From Neisseria sp. oral taxon 014 str. F0314 (GTDB lineage Bacteria > Pseudomonadota > Gammaproteobacteria > Burkholderiales > Neisseriaceae): a stretch of 64,000 nucleotides of DNA. Under the pieces are notes generated by a model. That model did not search any database. It worked only from the letters and a program-made list of their open reading frames with translations, and was not told the origin of the DNA. Position 1 is the stretch's first letter. The number at the start of each line of letters is the position of its first letter. The stretch covers positions 620,001 to 684,000 of the forward strand of contig NZ_CP040504.1 in assembly GCF_005886145.1 (NCBI RefSeq). The letters are read 5' to 3'. Shown one piece after another: positions 24,118 through 32,814 of the stretch. The translations under genes and the position numbers were made by a program.

Positions 24118-24417
24118 TTAAAGTCCTTTTAATGGTCTTCTATAATCCGTTTTTGTAACGGTCCAGTATTTGTTTTTCATAAATTCAGGTTCTTCAGGAA
24201 ATTCCATATGCGTTTTCCCTCCATTTATGCTGATGCCTTTAGAGATAATCTTTCTTTCCGCCATACTGTCTCGGACTGCCTTCAGTTCCTTTGCTCTGGC
24301 GTTTAAACACTCGTAACATACAGGCCTATACCCGCCTACATAGGCATCGTCTTTTTTGAAACGGAACAACGGCCTCTCTTCTCCGCATTTTTTGCAGATT
24401 TTCGTCTCAGTTTTCAT
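24118..24417 (-). CDS. Zinc-finger early protein (two CxxC pairs)
   Basis: 99 aa. Residues 8-11 CKKC and 34-37 CYEC, with the pattern KICKKCGEERPLFRFKKD and YRPVCYECLNARAKE, form a small zinc ribbon like those in HNH/recombination-related phage proteins. No nuclease residues follow. Function unknown; DNA or RNA binding is likely. Confidence 0.75.
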   Translation of the reverse strand: MKTETKICKKCGEERPLFRFKKDDAYVGGYRPVCYECLNARAKELKAVRDSMAERKIISKGISINGGKTHMEFPEEPEFMKNKYWTVTKTDYRRPLKGL

Positions 24418-24649
24418 AAACCACCCCTTTCATCCGCTCTTTATCGCTCATCCGTTCATAGGCTTTTTCTGCCTGCAATACCGCAAAGTCAGCCGCATTC
24501 TGTTTTTCCCGCATCAGCCGCTGCTGACTGGTCTCGTTCTGATACAGGCTCCACGCCGGCACCGGCTCGGTGCAGCGGTTCGCACACGCCGTTACCACAA
24601 TCACAATCGCCGGTATGGCGAGCAGATGCCGCATTTTCAAATTTTCCAT
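24407..24649 (-). CDS. Small prophage lipoprotein
   Basis: 80 aa from the ATG at 24649, which has AAGGAAAAAT upstream. Signal peptide with lipobox V-T-A-C (Cys22). The mature part is helical and charged (QRLMREKQNAADFAVLQAEKAYERM). Overlaps the zinc-finger gene by 11 bp. An early-region lipoprotein could act in exclusion; this is conjecture. Confidence 0.7.
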   Translation of the reverse strand: MENLKMRHLLAIPAIVIVVTACANRCTEPVPAWSLYQNETSQQRLMREKQNAADFAVLQAEKAYERMSDKERMKGVVYEN

Positions 24650-24724
24650 TTTTATTTTTCCTTTAATTTCAATAACTTAACAAAATAACAAGGTAAAAAA
24701 ATTATTGCCTTATCTGTCAAAGGT

Positions 24725-25639
24725 TTAGTGGATTAAATAGGTTTCCGCGTGTTCGATTACATCATCATCCAAATCAACATCAGGGTTAACCTGCAACAAA
24801 TAGTCCACAATCAGCAGCAGCTTCGACAGTTTCCGCGCATTGCCTTTGGCCGTTTTCACCACCTTCTGCAATACTGCCTCATCGTTCGTCTTCAACACTG
24901 CCGCCGCAATCTGTTTTAAATCCGTTTCCGGCAGCATCTCGCCCAATTCCATCTTGACCGATACCCTTGAAAACAACTGCTTGAATTCACTGTTCGGCCC
25001 CTTCAGATTCAGCAGCAGCTTTGGCATACCCACCAACGCCACCGCCACTCCCGATTTATCATGTATCCGCCGCAGGCTCTCCAGTGCGCGTGTCGGTAAC
25101 TGTTCTGCCTCGTCAATCAGCAAAATACGGTGTGCATCACGCGGGCTGCGGCTCTTCTTATCACGCTTCAGGCAGTTGATAATCCGCTCCGTCAGCTCAT
25201 GGATATTGCCTCTCTCGCTTAAATCCAGTGCATGGCAGATTTCCTGCAACAACACCTTTGCCGTATAGCCTGTATCCGGCTCAATCAACAAAGCCAGCGG
25301 GTTAGTGGCCGCATATTGTTTCAATACCGTGGTTTTACCCAAGCCCGCGCCGCCATACACAATACCGAGTTGCCCCAGCCATGCCGCCAAACCCAGCCAA
25401 CCTTTCATCTTCTTGGCCGTGCCCGTTTCAACATAGGGAATATCCAGCTTTTTCAATTCCGCCCGGTCGCCTTCCTGTTCAAGAAACAGCGCGGCTTTCT
25501 TATCCATCCCCGCAATATCGCCGTCGTATTTGCCGTTCAAATAGCCCGACAATGCACTTCTCGATACGCCCATGCGGTCGGCCACCTTGTTTTGGCTCAT
25601 GCCGCTGGTTTCCAGAAATTGTCTTAATTGCTCAATCAT
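24725..25639 (-). CDS. Transposition activator, MuB-like AAA+ ATPase
   Basis: 304 aa. N-terminal helix-turn-helix (residues 12-36: SGMSQNKVADRMGVSRSALS), Walker A GGAGLGKT at 96-103, Walker B ILLIDEAEQL near 172, and a C-terminal helical domain. MuB binds target DNA as an ATP-dependent filament, delivers it to MuA and gives target immunity. Directly downstream of the transposase with a 41-bp gap. Confidence 0.92.
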   Translation of the reverse strand: MIEQLRQFLETSGMSQNKVADRMGVSRSALSGYLNGKYDGDIAGMDKKAALFLEQEGDRAELKKLDIPYVETGTAKKMKGWLGLAAWLGQLGIVYGGAGLGKTTVLKQYAATNPLALLIEPDTGYTAKVLLQEICHALDLSERGNIHELTERIINCLKRDKKSRSPRDAHRILLIDEAEQLPTRALESLRRIHDKSGVAVALVGMPKLLLNLKGPNSEFKQLFSRVSVKMELGEMLPETDLKQIAAAVLKTNDEAVLQKVVKTAKGNARKLSKLLLIVDYLLQVNPDVDLDDDVIEHAETYLIH

Positions 25640-25680
25640 TTTTCGTTTTCCTTAAAAAGTGTCAAAGATGTACCGTCATA

Positions 25681-27726
25681 CTAACCGGCGTCTTCCCATA
25701 AAAAATCGCGTAACTTCTTCTTACCTTTGCCGCTTTCAGACGGCCTGTTTTCCACCTCTACCAATCCGCCGCTTTCCGTTTCCAGCTTCAAAAATTCGCC
25801 GAAATCAGGCTGCTGCTCGATAATCGGCGTGGCCGATTGGCGTTGCGCCTCGATTAAATCCATCTTGTCTTGCAGACGTTTGGCTTGGCCTTTGCGGCGG
25901 CGTTCGGCCAGTTGTTCCATCCGCGTTTCCGCAAATGCCGCCCGTTTGTTGCCGTTGAATACCGCTTTGCAAATCACCTTGCCCTGCATATCCTTCACAA
26001 TCACATGGTCGGCATCGTGGATGTCGTAAGCCACCCGTACCTTCTGACCGCTGTAATCCAGCAATCCTTGGTGGAAGTAAGTATTGTTGTGCAGAGACAC
26101 CGCTCCGCGGTCGGGGATGCGTTCTTCCTCCGGACGGTACATAAAATCCAACTCCAGCGGGCTTAATACATCCGTTTTCACCCTCATGCCGTCTGTTTTC
26201 ATCCGGTATTCGTAATATTTCATCGGCGTAAAATGCCGTCCCGTTTCCGGATTTTTCGGCAGGCTGCGGTGCTCGTGTTCAAAGTTGTATCGGCGTACCG
26301 CTTCTTCCAAATCCGCCATAAACTGCGCCCAAGTCGGTGCTGCCGCCAGCGCCGCTTCCTGCGCCTTGCTCAGTTCCTTACCCTTTTTCTGCACTTTCTG
26401 CGCACTCGCCAGCGCATTCGATACCCTTCTCAATGTTTCGGCATCCGCATCCTTGCCCTGATAAGTCGCATACTGCTTGGCTAAAGGAATCGTGATGGTC
26501 TGCCATAATCGTTCAATCTTGCCGCGCCCCTGCGGATTGCCCGGAATGCCCGTAAAATGCTCGATACCGATACGCGGCAAAATACCCGTCGTTTCCTTAT
26601 CCAACATATCGCCCGTTTCGCCCGAGCCGTTATCCGAGTAATAACCCAAAGGCGGCGGGAAATGCGTCATCCCGTGGCGCAAAGCGTCCGCCACCGCTAC
26701 TGCCGTTTCCGACAGCGCCACACTCCAACCCACGACCGCACCGCTGCAACCGTCCACAATCATCGTCACTTCCGGCGTAAACAGATACCCCATCGGATGC
26801 CGGATTTTTGCTTTAAAGCTGTGGCCGTCGCCCACCCAGACATCGTTCGGTTTCAACGCCGTCCAATCTCTGTCAATGTAAGGCAGCAAAGCCTTATAAG
26901 CCGACCCCGTGCGCCTGCCGCGCTCCTTCATATGTTCCGGCAGCCGTTTCATCACTGTTTGAATCTGGTCATAGCTCGGCATCTGCTCGATTTTTCCCTG
27001 TTCCAGATACCATTGCGCCAGTTTCTTCGCCGCCGCCATCATCGTCGGCTTGTTCGGCCGCTGATAAAACATCAAGAAGTAAGGCAGCCAGTCAATCGCC
27101 AGCAGCGGCGTCTTTTCCCGTGTTTTCACCGGCGCAAGCGCCAAGAGGCGGCTCATGCTGTCGGGTGCCGCACGGTAAGCCCGCACCCATCGGTATAAAG
27201 TCGGTTCGCTTAAACTGCGTTCGCCGTTGTTCCGCGCATTCGCCAACGGAATCAGCTTGGCCACATCCTCCGGCAACCTGCCCGCCGTCGCTTCAGCTGC
27301 CACAAACGCCACCGCCTTCTTAATCGGCATACCCGCCAATTCATGCAGCGGCAATACATAGGCGACAATCGCACAACGCGCGTGGGCCGTTTCCGTCTGC
27401 CTGTCGTCCAACCGCGCCAAACCTTCCTCGCACGGTATCAAACCCAACTGCCGCATCTTCTTATTTTGCCGAAGCGGTTTTTTTACTTCTGCCGGCAACA
27501 TCGGCACCTTGGCTAACAATGTTGCCGCCTGTTTTTCCTGTATGGCCGCCTGAATCTCCGAAGGGAGGGCGGAAACCAAATATTTCTTAAGCTTGCCGCC
27601 TCGAGCCTGTCCTACAACCTCTTCAAACGGCCAATTATTCTTTTTGGCGTGGTACTCGATGCCTTGTCTACTGTTCGGCAGCTTTGGAAGTTGCAAGCCC
27701 GCCAACTCAACCGCTGAAATCAACAT
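25681..27726 (-). CDS. DDE transposase, MuA-like
   Basis: 681 aa. An N-terminal Mu-type DNA-binding part (GIEYHAKKNNWPFEE) is followed by the end-binding domains and the catalytic core with Asp300 (VWVGDGHSF), Asp365 (GYYSDNGSG) and Glu405 (GRGKIERLW), the DDE triad. A beta-barrel and a basic C-terminal region (RRRKGQAKRLQDKMDLIEAQR) that would contact MuB follow. It catalyses strand transfer for integration and replicative transposition. Residues are intact, so the element may be active. Confidence 0.95.
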   Translation of the reverse strand: MLISAVELAGLQLPKLPNSRQGIEYHAKKNNWPFEEVVGQARGGKLKKYLVSALPSEIQAAIQEKQAATLLAKVPMLPAEVKKPLRQNKKMRQLGLIPCEEGLARLDDRQTETAHARCAIVAYVLPLHELAGMPIKKAVAFVAAEATAGRLPEDVAKLIPLANARNNGERSLSEPTLYRWVRAYRAAPDSMSRLLALAPVKTREKTPLLAIDWLPYFLMFYQRPNKPTMMAAAKKLAQWYLEQGKIEQMPSYDQIQTVMKRLPEHMKERGRRTGSAYKALLPYIDRDWTALKPNDVWVGDGHSFKAKIRHPMGYLFTPEVTMIVDGCSGAVVGWSVALSETAVAVADALRHGMTHFPPPLGYYSDNGSGETGDMLDKETTGILPRIGIEHFTGIPGNPQGRGKIERLWQTITIPLAKQYATYQGKDADAETLRRVSNALASAQKVQKKGKELSKAQEAALAAAPTWAQFMADLEEAVRRYNFEHEHRSLPKNPETGRHFTPMKYYEYRMKTDGMRVKTDVLSPLELDFMYRPEEERIPDRGAVSLHNNTYFHQGLLDYSGQKVRVAYDIHDADHVIVKDMQGKVICKAVFNGNKRAAFAETRMEQLAERRRKGQAKRLQDKMDLIEAQRQSATPIIEQQPDFGEFLKLETESGGLVEVENRPSESGKGKKKLRDFLWEDAG

Positions 27727-27803
27727 TTTGCTATTTCTTTCTTTTTGTGTTTTACTTAAATGCGTATAACCTTTAGCATTTAAGGAACTAAATCGAAAAC
27801 CAC

Positions 27804-28067
27804 TTATCCATTAACTACTCTTTTGGGGAAAACAGGTTTTAAATTCCGATCTGCATACCGTTCGGGCCAAATCTCTTCCGGTTCCACTCCGATTGCAGCG
27901 GCAATAATCCTTTCTCCCTTAAGATAAGGGGCTGCCAGTGCGCTTCTAAGCGTATTCGGCGACAACCCCGCTTCTATTGAAAGTGCTCGAAGCGACCAGC
28001 CTTTCTTTTTCAAAGCAGCAACAATATCCGCGCGGTGCCAGTTTTTCGGCGTTGCGTTTTTTTGCAT
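27804..28067 (-). CDS. Ner-like early regulator
   Basis: 87 aa: NWHRADIVAALKKKGWSLRALSIEAGLSPNTLRSAL with helix-turn-helix, then IGVEPEEIWPERY, the Ner/Nlp family signature. In Mu, Ner is the first early gene and represses both early and repressor promoters. First gene of the leftward early operon. Confidence 0.9.
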   Translation of the reverse strand: MQKNATPKNWHRADIVAALKKKGWSLRALSIEAGLSPNTLRSALAAPYLKGERIIAAAIGVEPEEIWPERYADRNLKPVFPKRVVNG

Positions 28068-28130
28068 AATTGACTTACTCCATTCAGTAATGTGATTTAC
28101 TTCGTTAATTGATTAAGTGAGTGAATAATA

Positions 28131-28275
28131 CTAAGCAAAAAAGGTTATTGCAACTCTTTTGCTTAGAAATATAACGCAAAAAAGCAAAATATTAGACATC
28201 TATTTGATTATTTGACGAATTAATTTTAAGCAAAAGAAGTGAATTTTTTGCTTAAATGCGAAATTCTAAGCAAAA
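28131..28275. promoter_or_regulatory. Repressor operator array: YTAAGCAAAA repeats
   Basis: Five copies of the 10-mer YTAAGCAAAA lie between the ner and repressor genes: 28131-28140 (+), 28157-28166 (-), 28226-28235 (+), 28246-28255 (-), 28266-28275 (+). A shorter match is at 28182-28189. 28226-28255 is a perfect inverted repeat with a 10-bp spacer, and the last copy overlaps the repressor ribosome-binding region. This is the expected position of operators controlling the early promoter and repressor autoregulation. Confidence 0.75.
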
Positions 28276-28283
28276 GGACAATC

Positions 28284-28988
28284 ATGGACTTTTTAGAGCG
28301 TTTGAAATCTTTGTGGCCGGACAATGCCAAACCCGCCGACTTCTACAATAAGATTGATATGTCTGCTTCCGGTTTTAGCCGCGTCTGGAAAGACGGTGCC
28401 ATTCCAACAGCAGACTATCTGATTAAAATTCAAGAAGTAACCGGTTGCGATTTAAACTGGCTTCTTACCGGCCAAGGCTCGCCATACATGAATAAAGGCC
28501 AAGCGGTCGAAGTCCGTACCCATACCGACGGTACGGCTACCGATACCCTCGGCAATCCCATCAACTTAGACGAGTTCGTCTTTATCCCGCGTTACGACGT
28601 CTACGCCGCCGCAGGGCACGGCTATCCCGCAGAAGACGACAAGCCCTTATTCTGCATGGCATTCAGGCGTTACTGGATAGAAAACTACGTTACCCGCCAG
28701 CTCGACAAACTGTCCGTCATCGCCGTAAAGGGCGATTCGATGGAGGGCGTACTCAACCACGGCGACAACATCCTAGTGAATCACGCCGAAACCACCCCGC
28801 GCGACGGACTGTACGTTATCCGCATCGATAATCAACTGTTTGTCAAACAAATCCAAAAACTACCCGGCAAGCTGCTCGTCAAATCAGCCAATCCGGTTTA
28901 TGAGCCTTTCGAAATAGATTTAACCGACGACAACCAAAATGTAGCCATCATCGGACGCGTAGAATGGTATGGCCGTACCGTCAACTAA
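28284..28988 (+). CDS. Prophage repressor, CI/LexA-like with S24 peptidase domain
   Basis: 234 aa from the ATG at 28284 (AAAGGA upstream; a GTG at 28239 is in frame but lies in the operator). Helix-turn-helix in residues 15-60, linker, then an S24 domain: Ala110-Gly111 cleavage bond (VYAAAGHG), Ser152 (KGDSMEG) and Lys188 (LFVKQI). This is a self-cleaving repressor, unlike Mu c, which lacks an S24 domain. SOS induction is therefore plausible. It is divergent from ner. Confidence 0.92.
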   Translation: MDFLERLKSLWPDNAKPADFYNKIDMSASGFSRVWKDGAIPTADYLIKIQEVTGCDLNWLLTGQGSPYMNKGQAVEVRTHTDGTATDTLGNPINLDEFVFIPRYDVYAAAGHGYPAEDDKPLFCMAFRRYWIENYVTRQLDKLSVIAVKGDSMEGVLNHGDNILVNHAETTPRDGLYVIRIDNQLFVKQIQKLPGKLLVKSANPVYEPFEIDLTDDNQNVAIIGRVEWYGRTVN

Positions 28989-28991
28989 AAA

Positions 28992-29020
28992 AACGGCGTT
29001 TGGATATTCCAAACGCCGTT
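28992..29020. terminator. Terminator after the repressor gene (strong on both sides)
   Basis: AACGGCGTTTGGA / TCCAAACGCCGTT stem with a 3-nt loop. A T7 run follows on the minus strand and A-rich sequence precedes it on +, so it stops repressor transcription and also blocks read-through from the host pnp side into the prophage. Confidence 0.8.
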
Positions 29021-29070
29021 CAATTCAAATAAAACCAAAATCAACCCAAAACCTCATCAAAACCGTGCAA

Positions 29071-29224
29071 AAAAGGTATCAAAGTTATATCAATTTCTAC
29101 CTACTTTGCACCTAAAGGTGTCAAAGCTGCTTTTTCCTAAATTTCCGTTCAAATTTTTGTTTCCTTTAAAATTTTCGCCTTCTTTTGCTTTCTTTCTAAA
29201 GGTGTCAAAATAATACCTACCCCA
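29071..29224 (-). other. Mu-type left prophage end: three transposase-binding sites
   Basis: The 13-mer TTTGAYACCTTTW (minus strand) occurs three times in the same orientation: 29071-29084, 29113-29126 and 29198-29211. Spacings are 42 and 85 bp, as in Mu L3-L2 (40) and L2-L1 (105). The outermost copy is L1-like; a TG terminus (minus TGGGGTAGGTATT) would put the end at 29224, or at 29229 (TGTTATGG). The 5-bp target duplication cannot be checked because the right end is outside the window. From about 29230 on is host DNA. Confidence 0.65.
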
Positions 29225-29291
29225 TAACACGAAGCAGTACTCAACAAAAAACTGCGCTTCGGTACCTGCTGCCTGTAACTTGAAACACAGA

Positions 29292-29326
29292 AAAGGCCGT
29301 CTGAAAACATATTTCAGACGGCCTTT
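29292..29326 (-). terminator. DUS inverted pair, terminator of pnp
   Basis: AAAGGCCGTCTGAAA and its inverse flank a 5-nt loop, forming a hairpin with T-run directly after pnp. It serves as intrinsic terminator and carries two uptake sequences. Confidence 0.8.
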
Positions 29327-29359
29327 CAATTTATATACCTGACGCAAATCCTATTCGGA

Positions 29360-31477
29360 TTATTCCTCGCCTTCCTCGCGCATAGGCTCTTCCAGCAAAG
29401 CCTTGATAGACAGGCGCACGCGGCCGCGGTCGTCCACTTCCAATGCTTTCACATTCACAACCTGACCGACTTGCAGATAGTCGCTGACATTGCGTACGCG
29501 CTCGTGGGCGATTTGGCTGATGTGTACCAAACCGTCTTTACCCGGCATGACGCTGACGATGGCGCCGACGTTGTTGTCGAGGATTTTAACCACAGTACCT
29601 TCGTACACTTTACCCACTTCCACTTCGGCAGTGATTGCTTCGATGCGTTTTTTCGCAGCATCGCCGGCTTCTTGAGTGGTTGCGGCAATAGTGATGGTGC
29701 CGTCTTCCGCGATATTGATTTCAGTACCGGTTTCAGCGGTAATCGCACGGATGGTTTCGCCGCCTTTGCCGATAACGTCGCGGATTTTGTCTTGGTTGAT
29801 TTTCATGGTGAACAGGCGCGGAGCGTGAGCGGACAGTTCTTGCGGACCTGCCACGGCGGCTTTCATCTGTTCCAAGATGTGCAGACGCGCGTCTTTGGCT
29901 TGCGCCAAAGCAATCTGCATGATTTCTTTGGTAATACCTTGGATTTTGATGTCCATTTGCAGCGCGGTCACGCCTTCGGTCGTACCGGCAACTTTGAAGT
30001 CCATATCGCCCAAGTGATCCTCATCACCCAAGATGTCGGTCAACACGGCGAATTTGTTGTTGTCCAAAATCAGACCCATCGCGATACCGGCAACGTGTGC
30101 TTTCAAAGGTACGCCGGCAGACAGCAAGCTCAAGCAGCCGCCGCAGACGGAAGCCATAGAAGACGAACCGTTGGACTCGGTAATCTCGGAAACAACACGC
30201 ATGGTGTAGCTGAATTCTTCAGGAGACGGCAATACGGCAACCAGTGCGCGTTTTGCCAAGCGGCCATGTCCGATTTCGCGACGTTTCGGCGCGCCGACGC
30301 GACCCACTTCGCCAGTAGAATACGGCGGGAAGTTGTAATGCAGCATGAAGCGGTCGGTATATTCACCGGAAAGCGCGTCGATAATTTGCTCGTCGCGTGA
30401 AGTACCCAAAGTCGCTACGGCAAGGGCTTGGGTTTCGCCACGGGTAAACAGGGCAGAACCGTGTGTACGCGGCAATACGCCGGTTTGGATGTTCAAAGGA
30501 CGGACGGTGCGGGTATCGCGACCATCGATACGCGGCTGACCTTCCAAAATTTGGGTGCGGACAACATCGGCTTCCAAATGTTTGAAGATGCCTTTGATTT
30601 CGTTGGCAGCCAAAGTATCGGTTTCTTCGGTAATCAACGCATCTTTTACTGCATTCCAAGCCTCGTCCAATTTGGCAGAACGCGCTTGTTTTTGACGGAT
30701 TTTGAACGCTTCTTTAATTGCTTCGCCTGCGATTTCGCGCACTTTGGCAACCAATTCTTCATTGGTTTCAGGCGCTTTCCAATCCCATACTTCAGGGTTT
30801 ACTTCGTCGGCGAATTCGTTGATGGCGTTAATCGCTACCTGCATCTGGTCGTGACCGTAAACTACAGCACCCAACATCACGTCTTCAGGCAGGATTTTAG
30901 CTTCAGATTCCACCATCAAAACGGCTTTGGATGTACCCGCTACCACCAAATCCAGCTTGGATTTCGCCAATTCGGCTTTGGTCGGGTTCAATACATACAC
31001 GCCGTTTACATAACCCACGCGTGCGGCACCAATCGGGCCGGCAAACGGTACGCCGCTCAACACCAGCGCAGCGGATGCGCCGAGCATAGCAGGGATGTCG
31101 GAATCGATTTCAGGATCAACGGAAACCACCATCGCAACGATTTGGATGTCGTGGTAGAAACCTTCGGGGAACAGCGGGCGGATAGGACGGTCAATCAGAC
31201 GGCTGGTCAGGATTTCTTTTTCGCTTTGTTTGCCTTCGCGCTTAAAGAAACCGCCGGGGATTTTACCTGCGGCGTAAGTGCGCTCTAGGTAATCAACAGT
31301 CAGAGGGAAGAAGTCTTGACCTTCTTTGACTTCTTTATTGGTAGTCACAGCAACCAAGACGACAGTATCACCCATCGATACTTTAACAGCCGCCGCGGCT
31401 TGGCGCGCGATTTCGCCGGTTTCCAAAGTAACGGTATGATTGCCGTATTGGAAGGTTTTAACGTGTTTATCGAACAT
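29360..31477 (-). CDS. pnp: Polyribonucleotide nucleotidyltransferase
   Basis: 705 aa from [16 protein letters not shown], with AAAGGAAC upstream; a start at 31501 is not supported. Two RNase PH domains (FDFRR-type core, [16 protein letters not shown] and [24 protein letters not shown]), a KH domain ([12 protein letters not shown], residues about 560-600) and an S1 domain at the C-terminus ([16 protein letters not shown]). It degrades RNA 3' to 5' with phosphate. Followed by a DUS terminator. Confidence 0.97.
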   Translation of the reverse strand: MFDKHVKTFQYGNHTVTLETGEIARQAAAAVKVSMGDTVVLVAVTTNKEVKEGQDFFPLTVDYLERTYAAGKIPGGFFKREGKQSEKEILTSRLIDRPIRPLFPEGFYHDIQIVAMVVSVDPEIDSDIPAMLGASAALVLSGVPFAGPIGAARVGYVNGVYVLNPTKAELAKSKLDLVVAGTSKAVLMVESEAKILPEDVMLGAVVYGHDQMQVAINAINEFADEVNPEVWDWKAPETNEELVAKVREIAGEAIKEAFKIRQKQARSAKLDEAWNAVKDALITEETDTLAANEIKGIFKHLEADVVRTQILEGQPRIDGRDTRTVRPLNIQTGVLPRTHGSALFTRGETQALAVATLGTSRDEQIIDALSGEYTDRFMLHYNFPPYSTGEVGRVGAPKRREIGHGRLAKRALVAVLPSPEEFSYTMRVVSEITESNGSSSMASVCGGCLSLLSAGVPLKAHVAGIAMGLILDNNKFAVLTDILGDEDHLGDMDFKVAGTTEGVTALQMDIKIQGITKEIMQIALAQAKDARLHILEQMKAAVAGPQELSAHAPRLFTMKINQDKIRDVIGKGGETIRAITAETGTEINIAEDGTITIAATTQEAGDAAKKRIEAITAEVEVGKVYEGTVVKILDNNVGAIVSVMPGKDGLVHISQIAHERVRNVSDYLQVGQVVNVKALEVDDRGRVRLSIKALLEEPMREEGEE

Positions 31478-31805
31478 TTTGTTCCTTTCGAAATGCCGCA
31501 CCGCTAAACCATCAGGGTGTGTTTGCGATTCGCTTTTGCGCAGCCGATATTTTCAGACGGCCTCATGCAAACAACGAATTGCAAACATACCCTTAACTGT
31601 ACATCCGCAACTGAAAACGGACGTTTGTGTCTAAGCCGATGCGGTCGGGTTGGTTGAACTTCAGACGGCCTGCCAAAGAGCAGGCACAGTGGGCGATTAT
31701 AATCTTAAAACGTGTTTGAATCTAGATAGGATATTTGTTCCAACGGGAGGCCGTCTGAAAACAAATTTCAGACGGCCTCCCGTTGGAAACATTGGGGAAA
31801 CGGAT
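31478..31805. other. Intergenic between pnp and purC
   Basis: Holds isolated uptake sequences near 31550 and 31660 and the long DUS hairpin at 31740-31786. No further gene is supported; the region includes the pnp promoter, with no clear -35/-10 identified. Confidence 0.6.
31740..31786 (-). terminator. Extended DUS hairpin, terminator of purC
   Basis: Perfect 21-bp inverted repeat (CCAACGGGAGGCCGTCTGAAA arms, 5-nt loop). Longer than the usual DUS pair; the arms extend beyond the DUS by CCAACGGG. Sits just after the purC stop. Confidence 0.8.
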
Positions 31806-32669
31806 TCAGTCTTGAGTCAGCAAATGCAATGCTTCCCTATATTTATCAATTGTTTTTTGAATAACGTCGGCAGGTACTTTCGGAGCAGGCGCCTGTTTGT
31901 TCCAACCGCTTTGTTCCAGCCAGTCGCGCACGAATTGCTTGTCGAAAGACGGCGGGTTAGTACCGACTTGATATTGGCCGGCGGGCCAAAAGCGGCTGGA
32001 ATCGGGAGTCAGGACTTCATCCATCAGCGTCAGCGTGCCGTTTTCATCCACACCGAATTCAAATTTGGTATCGCAAATAATGATGCCGCGCGACTTGGCG
32101 TATTCCGCCGCTTCGGTATAAAGCCGAATTGCTTTGGCACGGACTTCGGCAGCCAACTCTTTGCCGATAATGCGTTCACATTCTTCAAAGCTGATGTTTT
32201 CGTCATGATCGCCAACTGCGGCTTTAGTTGATGGTGTAAAAACTGCTTCGGGAAGCTGCTGCGATTCTTGCAGGCCTTCGGGCAACTTGATACCGCAAAC
32301 GGCACCGGTTTTCCGGTAGTCCTTCCAACCGCTGCCCGCCAAATAACCGCGCACAATAGCCTCCACTTTTACAGGCGTGAGCTTTTTAACCACAACGGCA
32401 CGTTTCTCCAAAGCCATCGCTTCACTTTCAGGCAACACGTCGTACACGGTATCGCCGGTAAAATGGTTGGGCATAATGTGCGCCAGTTTCCGAAACCAGA
32501 AATTTGAAATCTGAGTCAGTATTTCACCCTTGCCGGGAATCGGGTCGTCTAAAATGACGTCGAATGCGGACAAGCGGTCTGAAGCCACCATCAGAATACG
32601 TTTATCGTCGATTTCGTATAAATCTCGGACCTTGCCGGAATAGATTTTTTTCAGGCTGATTGCAGACAT
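31806..32669 (-). CDS. purC: Phosphoribosylaminoimidazole-succinocarboxamide synthase
   Basis: 287 aa: [39 protein letters not shown], and the [14 protein letters not shown] and [10 protein letters not shown] motifs of SAICAR synthase. It joins CAIR and aspartate with ATP in purine synthesis. Stand-alone, ended by its own DUS hairpin. purK at 60.3 kb is the preceding step of the same pathway. Confidence 0.96.
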   Translation of the reverse strand: MSAISLKKIYSGKVRDLYEIDDKRILMVASDRLSAFDVILDDPIPGKGEILTQISNFWFRKLAHIMPNHFTGDTVYDVLPESEAMALEKRAVVVKKLTPVKVEAIVRGYLAGSGWKDYRKTGAVCGIKLPEGLQESQQLPEAVFTPSTKAAVGDHDENISFEECERIIGKELAAEVRAKAIRLYTEAAEYAKSRGIIICDTKFEFGVDENGTLTLMDEVLTPDSSRFWPAGQYQVGTNPPSFDKQFVRDWLEQSGWNKQAPAPKVPADVIQKTIDKYREALHLLTQD

Positions 32670-32749
32670 TTTTAGATTCTTTTTGGCTGTTGGAATAAAG
32701 TCTTATTTTAACCGAACTTACGTTCCGCTGCTGGATTGTTTACAAAATA

Positions 32750-32789
32750 AGGCCGTCTGAAACGGCTGGAAAACCATTTCAGACGGCCT
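32750..32789 (-). terminator. DUS pair, terminator of the RTX gene
   Basis: AGGCCGTCTGAAA and its inverse with a 14-nt loop just after the RTX stop at 32815. Confidence 0.7.
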
Positions 32790-32814
32790 GTCTTCACACA
32801 AAATCAAAAAGGGA

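Noticed and set aside
25655..25672. AAAGTGTCAAAG between the A and B genes, similar to the end sites
   Set aside because: Lacks one base of the motif and is a lone copy; might be a weak internal site, but evidence is too thin.
29090..29347. 85-codon minus frame across the prophage left end
   Set aside because: It crosses the predicted phage-host junction and DUS terminator, is low-complexity and has no ribosome-binding site.
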